Positions 58,792-64,000 of a stretch of DNA of 64,000 bases are shown here, piece by piece. Origin of the DNA: Globodera rostochiensis. Taxonomy: Eukaryota; Nematoda; Chromadorea; Rhabditida; Heteroderidae. The stretch lies in NCBI GenBank assembly GCA_018350325.1, contig JAEVLN010000019.1:744001-808000 (forward strand), in the 5' to 3' direction. Both the position numbers and the translations under genes were made by a program. The stretch's first letter is position 1. Every line of letters begins with the position of its first letter. The notes under the pieces are model-generated. The model saw nothing but the letters and a program-made list of their open reading frames with translations. It ran no database searches and was not told the origin of the DNA.

Positions 58792-59910
58792 TCAAAATAA
58801 CCGTGCCAAAAACAAAGACACCGAAATTTTGCGCTCCATTCCCTTCAGTTGGGTTATGCGTTGCTGTGCCTTGTCCAGCTCCTGCTTCAATTTATGCTGA
58901 ATGTTCGGCTCCGAGTTGCACAGCGCAATGTTTGCCGCAATTTTTGACTGAAATTTGAAAATTCCAAAAAAAATCGCTTTAAAACTTCACCCGAACAAAT
59001 TGCACTTATTAGGAGATTTCCAAAATTGTGCAGTTTGGATGTCTTATTAGAGTAAGGCGGGATCTATCGGGAATTCAGTTGAAGAATAAAATGTTGAATT
59101 TGAATTAGGTAAATGTCAATCCAACTCTAATTAGTTCTCATTAGGGTGGAGTTGTTCATGTTCAACCTCTGCTGATTGCACGTACATTTGCGTTTTGCTT
59201 GTCATCGAACGGATCCCCGGCACCGGCACTTTCCCGTCTGGCACGGCTCATTCTGTTCGTTTAGTGAAAGGAAAGTTTTTACAATTTGAAAGACTTTTCC
59301 CGAGCAAATCTTTTACCCCGGCATAGTCAACGACTCATCGGCAGACTGAAGATTAGAAAATTTAAAAGAAACAATAATTTATAAGTAAATATTTACATTC
59401 CAAATCTCTTGCGCGCCGCCTCCGCCACCTCCGTACGCGGCGGATACAAATTGAACTCCTCCGCGTCCGCCTCTGCCACCGCCCCCAGCACCGCCGCCCC
59501 CGCCCCCGCCTCCGCCCCCCTGGTCATTGTTTGAGAAAATCTCCTAAAATTCGAGTAAAAGATATGTAAATAGGTAATTCATCTTCACTTCAATTTCCGT
59601 AATCTTTTCCCGCAAAACATTTTTGATCCGTCCAAACTGTTCACATCGAGTTCCGAGTTCTGTAAGTTTAAATTAATTATAAAGCTTTTCGTCTACGGCT
59701 TAGCAGCCAAATGCAATTTGTTCTGCTTGGCCTCAACAAAATGAATGTCCGTCCAATTCTCACCATAAATTCGGTCGCGCGTCGTCTTCAGCTCGTCGTT
59801 TGCGCCCCGCAACTCGCGGTTTGTCCTATCCAATTGCTCCCTCATCTGTCGATTGGACTGCGCTCTTCTTTCCATCACATTTTTAAGCATTTCCAACGCG
59901 TTAAGTTCCT
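58792..59910 (-). CDS. Coiled-coil and Gly-rich protein, C-terminal part
   Basis: Exons read on the minus strand: a coiled coil from 59910 (LEMLKNVMERRAQSNRQMRE...ELKTTRDRIY), then ELGTRCEQFGRIKNVLREKI, then a Gly-rich exon (EIFSNNDQGGGGG...RGGRGGVQFVSAAYGGGG, about 59545-59402), a tiny exon SADESLTMPG, and MSRARRESAGAGDPFDDKQ from about 59252. The last exon (58947-58792) encodes NIALCNSEPNIQHKLKQELD and AQQRITQLKGMERKISV, resembling an HR1-type antiparallel coiled coil, and ends ARLF. Junctions AAT|gtacgt and AAT|gtaaat fit in phase. I do not recognise the family; the HR1 resemblance is weak. The 5' end is undefined, but a Gly-rich minus-strand frame at 60367-60130 may belong to it. Confidence 0.5.
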
Positions 59911-60129
59911 CTGAGAGTGAACATTTTGCAATTGGTGAATTAACAAAAATTTAACATTGGACAAAAGGGGGGGGCCCCGGTCTCGCTTCGAAATTACAGT
60001 ATTTCTCAAGATTCAACTGACAAATGAGACAAGACCAAGACTAATCTGTTTAAAAGTCTCAACGGAAATTGAATTTATATACATTAAATTAAATTATTTT
60101 ATGATCACGATCTGCTGCTTTTCAAAACC

Positions 60130-60520
60130 GACCGTTTCCCATGCCACCTCCTCCCTCACCTCCGCCGCCGCCGCCTCCTGCCCCTTCCATCAAAAGTCCT
60201 CCCCCAACCCCTCCAACTCCACCACCAGCTCCCCCCATGTCAATACCTGCTGAACTTTCAAATTTATTTGGTTTTAAACCGAGTTTTACCGCCGCCACCC
60301 ATTCCAGTGCCGCCTCCAAACCATTGGGCGAGCACAAAGTTGAGAAGAAAAAGACAAAAAAGGACAAAAAATGGGGGGGAGTACATTATAAGCATCGGAT
60401 GCGCTTTTCAAACTTTAAGACACATAAATACAGCAGAAATGATGGGCTCGAGAATTCATTCATCGCTATGCAAACAAACAGAAAGCGGAGAACCAAAAAA
60501 AGCGATGGACAAAGTTAAGC
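60130..60520. other. Ambiguous Pro-rich (+) / Gly-rich (-) coding-like block
   Basis: The same DNA reads as a proline-rich frame on plus (PPPPSPPPPPPPAPSIKSPP, then SIPAELSNLFGFKPS) or a glycine-rich frame on minus (IDMGGAGGGVGGVGGG). The minus reading suits the neighbouring Gly-rich minus gene. The strand cannot be settled by eye. Confidence 0.35.
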
Positions 60521-60685
60521 CGCCCACCCGAAAAGCATTTCCTTCCTTTTTCGCAACTTAAGACGACCATGACCATCGCAAGAAAGCAAATACATATCAA
60601 AAAGTTGGTTTATACAAAAAAAGAAACCAATGTTTAAACTTTGAGACTGAAGCAATTCGAACAAAATCAACATTTACATTTGTCT

Positions 60686-61365
60686 CTATTCGAACCATCC
60701 GACTGTGTCCGTGTCCGGTTCCTCCACTTCGTCTAATCGAGGACGTCTTCCATCCTCTCCAGCTTCTAAAAATGATCTTTTGCAAAACGATCACTTTAAA
60801 TACCCTCTTCGGTATTTGGCCCAGCCTCACCGGATGATTCGACGCTCTTTTTGTCCATTCGATCCTCCTCCTCCCAGTCTTTTAGCGAGTTGTCTCTCCA
60901 GTCCACATTCTTCTTCGGCACCTCCTCCTCCCCCCTCCCTATTTTCTTCTTCATCCGGTCCTCTCCAGAGTCCATCATCTTCTTCACCATCCCGATCAGT
61001 CCGTAGTTGAACGTGGCCATCTGCTCGAACACACTCTTCTTCCTCTTGCCCTCCTCCTCCGTCGATTGGGCCATTGCCGTCCACTTCCTTTTCAACGGTT
61101 TGTTAAGGCTCGACTTCTGATTTTTTCCTTCGGGCACTTCCGATTGGAATTCGTATACGTCCACTGAGTCAGTGTCCGCTAAAAGAACAATTTGATTTGA
61201 TTATTTTATGGCCAAACATTTGTCTGACGCCAAATAGGGGTCATCGATCATCTTCGCCATGGCAAAAACACTGCCGCCGCCCTTCCAACGGTCAAAGGCA
61301 AAATTTTGGAAGAAATCGGCCAAACTAAGAATTAAAAACCAGAACAGAAAGGTGATTGGTTGCAT
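60686..61365 (-). CDS. Secreted 200-aa protein with basic NLS-like clusters
   Basis: Three exons in exact phase: 61365-61218, 61178-60804 and 60765-60686, total 603 nt. Residues 1-24 form a signal peptide (MQPITFLFWFLILSLADFFQ core). The mature part is very charged: DTDSVDVYEFQSEVPEGK, then basic KPLKRKW and GKRKKS clusters, a helical stretch (FEQMATFNYGLIGMVKKMMD), EEEVPKKNVDW and KDWEEEDRMDKK, and an acidic end (DEVEEPDTDTVGWFE). No Cys pattern, enzyme motif or known domain was seen. Secretion plus basic clusters recalls nematode effectors that enter host nuclei, but this is inference; a cuticular or oesophageal secretory role is equally open. The second intron is only 38 nt. The start was chosen as the ATG directly before the hydrophobic core. 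Confidence 0.65.
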
Positions 61366-63019
61366 TTTAATATCTGCAATTAAACTATTTGAATAAAATG
61401 GCACAGAAATTGTAAAAAACGCTTAAGGCGTTTAAGCCGGTTTTGAAATCGAAGTCAATTGCAGCAAATCTCTGATTACAATGAATGACTTTTATACAGT
61501 TTGCTGAATGGGGATGGCGGGGGGGGGGGGGATCTTCTAATTATAGGGAATTCATTCAGATCAGAATCATTTTCTGACTTCAATTAAAGTGTCTGTTGAA
61601 TACGACGGCATCGTTTCAGTTACATATGTACAAACTGCTGACCGCGCGGGGTGAGGATGGTCGGTCATCTCATTAGCAGCAATTGCTTTTGTTGATGCTT
61701 CATTCATTCGCTGTTGTTGTATGGTCATCAATGGATTCTCAATAAAAAACTGGATGGGCTAATGAATGACCAATTGGGTGGCGGGGTGGGGTTTAATTGT
61801 CCCCCCCCCCCCCAAATCCATCATTCTTCACATTTTTGCAGAGATTTGCTGGCGCAAAACCATCCATAACCCTCACTGTTTCTCCCATTGTTCACTCACA
61901 AATCAGTGCAATGAATATAATGAATGTGATGCCTTCCTTAACGAGTTTTCTAACAAATAAATTATTGCATATGAAATAAATTGGGATGATTTGATTTTAT
62001 TCACTTATGCTAAATTATTTTGATATGAATTTTGGATGTCCGACCGAAAGGTTGGGAAGCCAGCTGCCGAGGTTCTGGGACACGTCAGACCAAGAAGAAA
62101 GCGAAGAAAGAGTCTTCAAACAGCGAGGACCCTAGGGTAAATAATACAACTTGGCCAATAATTTTTGTTTGATTGACGAAAACTTTTTTAGTGTCCGTTC
62201 GAATGTGCGCTTAAACTCGGAGCAGTGCCGTGCCGTCAATTAAATGCCAACGACTTTCCTCGATCTCCTTTTCGTTTACGCTTGTCTTGCATTGCCTTTT
62301 GTGTAGCATTTTATTCATCTCTGTCCCTGTATGGTTTCGTCAACTTTGAGGGGCCATAACTTTCTTCATAGAGTGAATGGTTTCCGTCGTTCTTCTCAAA
62401 AAAGTCAGAAAAAACAGAATTCTGTACCCAAAACGAGCAGAAATTCTGATAAATCAGCAGAAGTCAAACAATAACCTATACCTAAATTATTTTGTTGTTT
62501 GGCATTGATGGATAAATGCAGGGGAAGCTCCTCTCCTTCTCCCTCTCCCTTTCTCTTTCAATTTATTCCTTCCCCCCCCCCTCGTCTCCCACTCAGTGTT
62601 ATTGATTGAACAGCTCTTTGTGGACCCTCACAACGCCTTCCATCTGTTTTTAGTATTACAAATTATTTATTTCAAAACAAATGGACAGTTTGGACTCGAT
62701 GTGTCCAAGGATTACAAGATTTAAAACAAAAAGGTTTTGGTGTTTTTAGTGAAATTTTTGAAATGCATTTTTTATTTATTACCGATACATATCGCCAATT
62801 TATCGGGGATGATAATGCATCCCAAATTCAAACACTTTTAACAATTAGGCAATCATTAAAATCCCGCTTTAATGGCCATCTTTAGGCGTGCATTTTCATC
62901 CCCGTCCCCGCGGGCTCTTTATGTATATAATCCATAAGTTATTCAGTCGTATTATTTGCTTATTGAAGTTTCCGACAATTTAATCTCTCCTGATTTTAGT
63001 CAGATTATTATTTTTATTG
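61366..63019. repeat. Intergenic with deleted relative of the foldback element
   Basis: TATGGTTTCGTCAACTTTGA with continuation to CATAACTTTCTTCATAG (62330-62371) and TTTGTTGTTTGGCATTGATG with its continuation (62491-62550) match the two ends of the element at 40996-41690, but the hairpin between is replaced by about 120 bp. Long homopolymers are present (13 Gs at 61519-61531, 13 Cs at 61801-61813). No gene was recognised. Confidence 0.6.
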
Positions 63020-64000
63020 ATGGCAAACGATTCTCTGCCAATTTCGTCAGAAATTTCCCCCGCTTTCGCTTTGTTTGACAACATTACGGGTTCATCCTCT
63101 CCTTCGCTGGAGACGGGCATTGACTTTTTTAGCGAGTTGCAGCAGGACTTGAAAAGAGAATGGCGTGGCGACAGTCCCAGCATCAATTTCTTCTTGCTCA
63201 TCGCCTCTTTACTTGCATTTATTGTTTGGGCTCTGTTCATTTCGTTTTTTTTCAGGTAGAATTTAAAAAAAACGTTACCTTAGAAAATTTTAAAATTAAT
63301 TTTTGTAAAAAGAGAATAATGTTGAGAAGTTTCCATTTCAATTTCAATTGATGAGCAATCGATAAATTCATCTTTAAGCCGTGTCGTGGGCGTCTTGGTC
63401 AGTTTGCTGCTGCGCCGTTCTCTGATTTGGTTAAGTCTTCCCGCCATTCGTCACGCTTCCGTCGGCTCCTTCTCTCTCAGTGTCATTTCCGGCAAAATTA
63501 TGTTCAAAGATTTGCGCATTGTCACCGACGATTTTTCGCTGAGAATTAACGAAGGATTTTTGATATTTTCTTATTGGATTTTCGTGCCCAAACATTCCCA
63601 TCTGACAGAATGCATGTAATTTTATAATTATTCGAATTACTATAATTTTTATAAAGCTTTTTTGCTTTTTGTCAGGAATGTGTCTCGACTTTTTATTTAC
63701 CTAAATGGTCTCCAACTTGGCCTGTTCAACCGTTTGTCCATTTACCGCAGTCTGGCGACGAAGGCGTATCCATCCAATGCAAGGGATGCATTACGGGATA
63801 TTCAGCAAGGACCTGTAGAACAACCTCAGCAGAGTGCGACAGCATCGTCATGTAATTTGGAAATGTTGGAGATGCAACTGAACGCCTGGTGGGACAAATT
63901 ATGGCGTCTTTTTGGTGCAATTCGCGTGGACATCGGTTCTGCGCGGATTTTAGCAGGAAATCAGCTGTTGCCCACCACATTTTGTGTCACTTTCGACGAC
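63020..64000 (+). CDS. lpd-3: LPD-3/BLTP1 (KIAA1109, Tweek) bridge-like lipid transfer protein, 5' end
   Basis: Exons 63020-63255, 63379-63615 and 63676-beyond the window. An N-terminal hydrophobic helix (INFFLLIASLLAFIVWALFI, residues about 51-70) is the ER anchor. The diagnostic block follows: SVGSFSLSVISGKIMFKDLR then IVTDDFSLRINEGFLIFSYW, equivalent to the start of the BLTP1 hydrophobic groove, where vertebrate forms have GSFSFSVLSGK and IRIQDGF. Further matches are FIYLNGLQLGLFNRLSIYRS and IRVDIGSARILAGNQLLPTT. The family makes rod-like bridges that move phospholipids between ER and plasma membrane; worm lpd-3 mutants have lipid storage and cold-sensitivity defects. The full protein exceeds 4000 aa, so nearly all of it lies beyond the window. 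Exon 2 follows an AAG acceptor (CTTTAAG). The ATG at 63020 was chosen as the first in frame before the conserved helix. Confidence 0.85.

Noticed and set aside
62038..62142. Small basic ORF (MSDRKVGKPAAEVLGHVRPR...) resembling a histone or HMG tail
   Set aside because: No fold-defining residues and no continuation found; could be chance or a decayed exon.

Overview
The window is nuclear DNA from a nematode, most likely a plant-parasitic cyst nematode (Heteroderidae). Evidence: intron-dense genes with short introns, two cuticle collagens, a nematode-type 7TM chemoreceptor, a divergent F-box-like protein of a type I associate with Globodera/Heterodera expansions, and repeated GC-AG introns, which I recall being reported as frequent in cyst nematodes. 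The species is inferred, not proven. No bacterial, viral, rRNA, tRNA or CRISPR feature was found.

Layout. 1-13880 (+): 3' part of the cytoplasmic dynein-2 heavy chain (che-3/DYNC2H1), the retrograde motor of intraflagellar transport. 14793-16204 (+): a complete 325-aa chemoreceptor, which would also act in ciliated neurons. 16485-19574 (-): a cullin-like protein. 21513-21907 (+): a minute 83-aa HMG-box protein preceded by a long pyrimidine-rich region. 22799-33430 (+): a DOCK-D (zizimin) exchange factor. 34215-35472 (+): F-box-like protein. 35899-37171 (+): a cytochrome P450 lacking its N-terminal part, convergent with a cuticle collagen (37408-39127, -). 39845-40405 (-): small membrane protein. 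41751-44344 (+): a RING-finger protein reconstructed from up to ten exons, with a heptapeptide repeat tail. 44554-46609 (-): trypsin-like protease. 48465-49504 (-): a second cuticle collagen. 53264-57024 (+): a divergent pseudokinase with repeats. 57323-58457: a 20-copy, 57-bp minisatellite. 58792-59910 (-): a coiled-coil/Gly-rich protein. 60686-61365 (-): a 200-aa secreted protein with basic, NLS-like clusters. 63020-64000 (+): 5' end of lpd-3 (BLTP1/KIAA1109), a bridge-like lipid-transfer protein.

The genes do not form one pathway. They are a mosaic of housekeeping genes (dynein-2, DOCK, lpd-3, HMG), cuticle genes (two collagens with TATA boxes) and rapidly evolving genes (pseudokinase, secreted protein, RING repeat protein, F-box). 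Intergenic DNA is AT-rich but studded with poly-C/poly-G tracts of 10-15 bases, a foldback element with a deleted relative 21 kb away, and copies of a GGCGCC/TATCGG palindromic motif.

Most interesting for follow-up are the pseudokinase gene with its 29-nt GC-AG mini-intron, the adjacent minisatellite, the secreted basic protein, and the cluster of non-canonical introns. Gene models were built by eye from splice signals, phase and family conservation; exon edges given explicitly were phase-checked, others are approximate.
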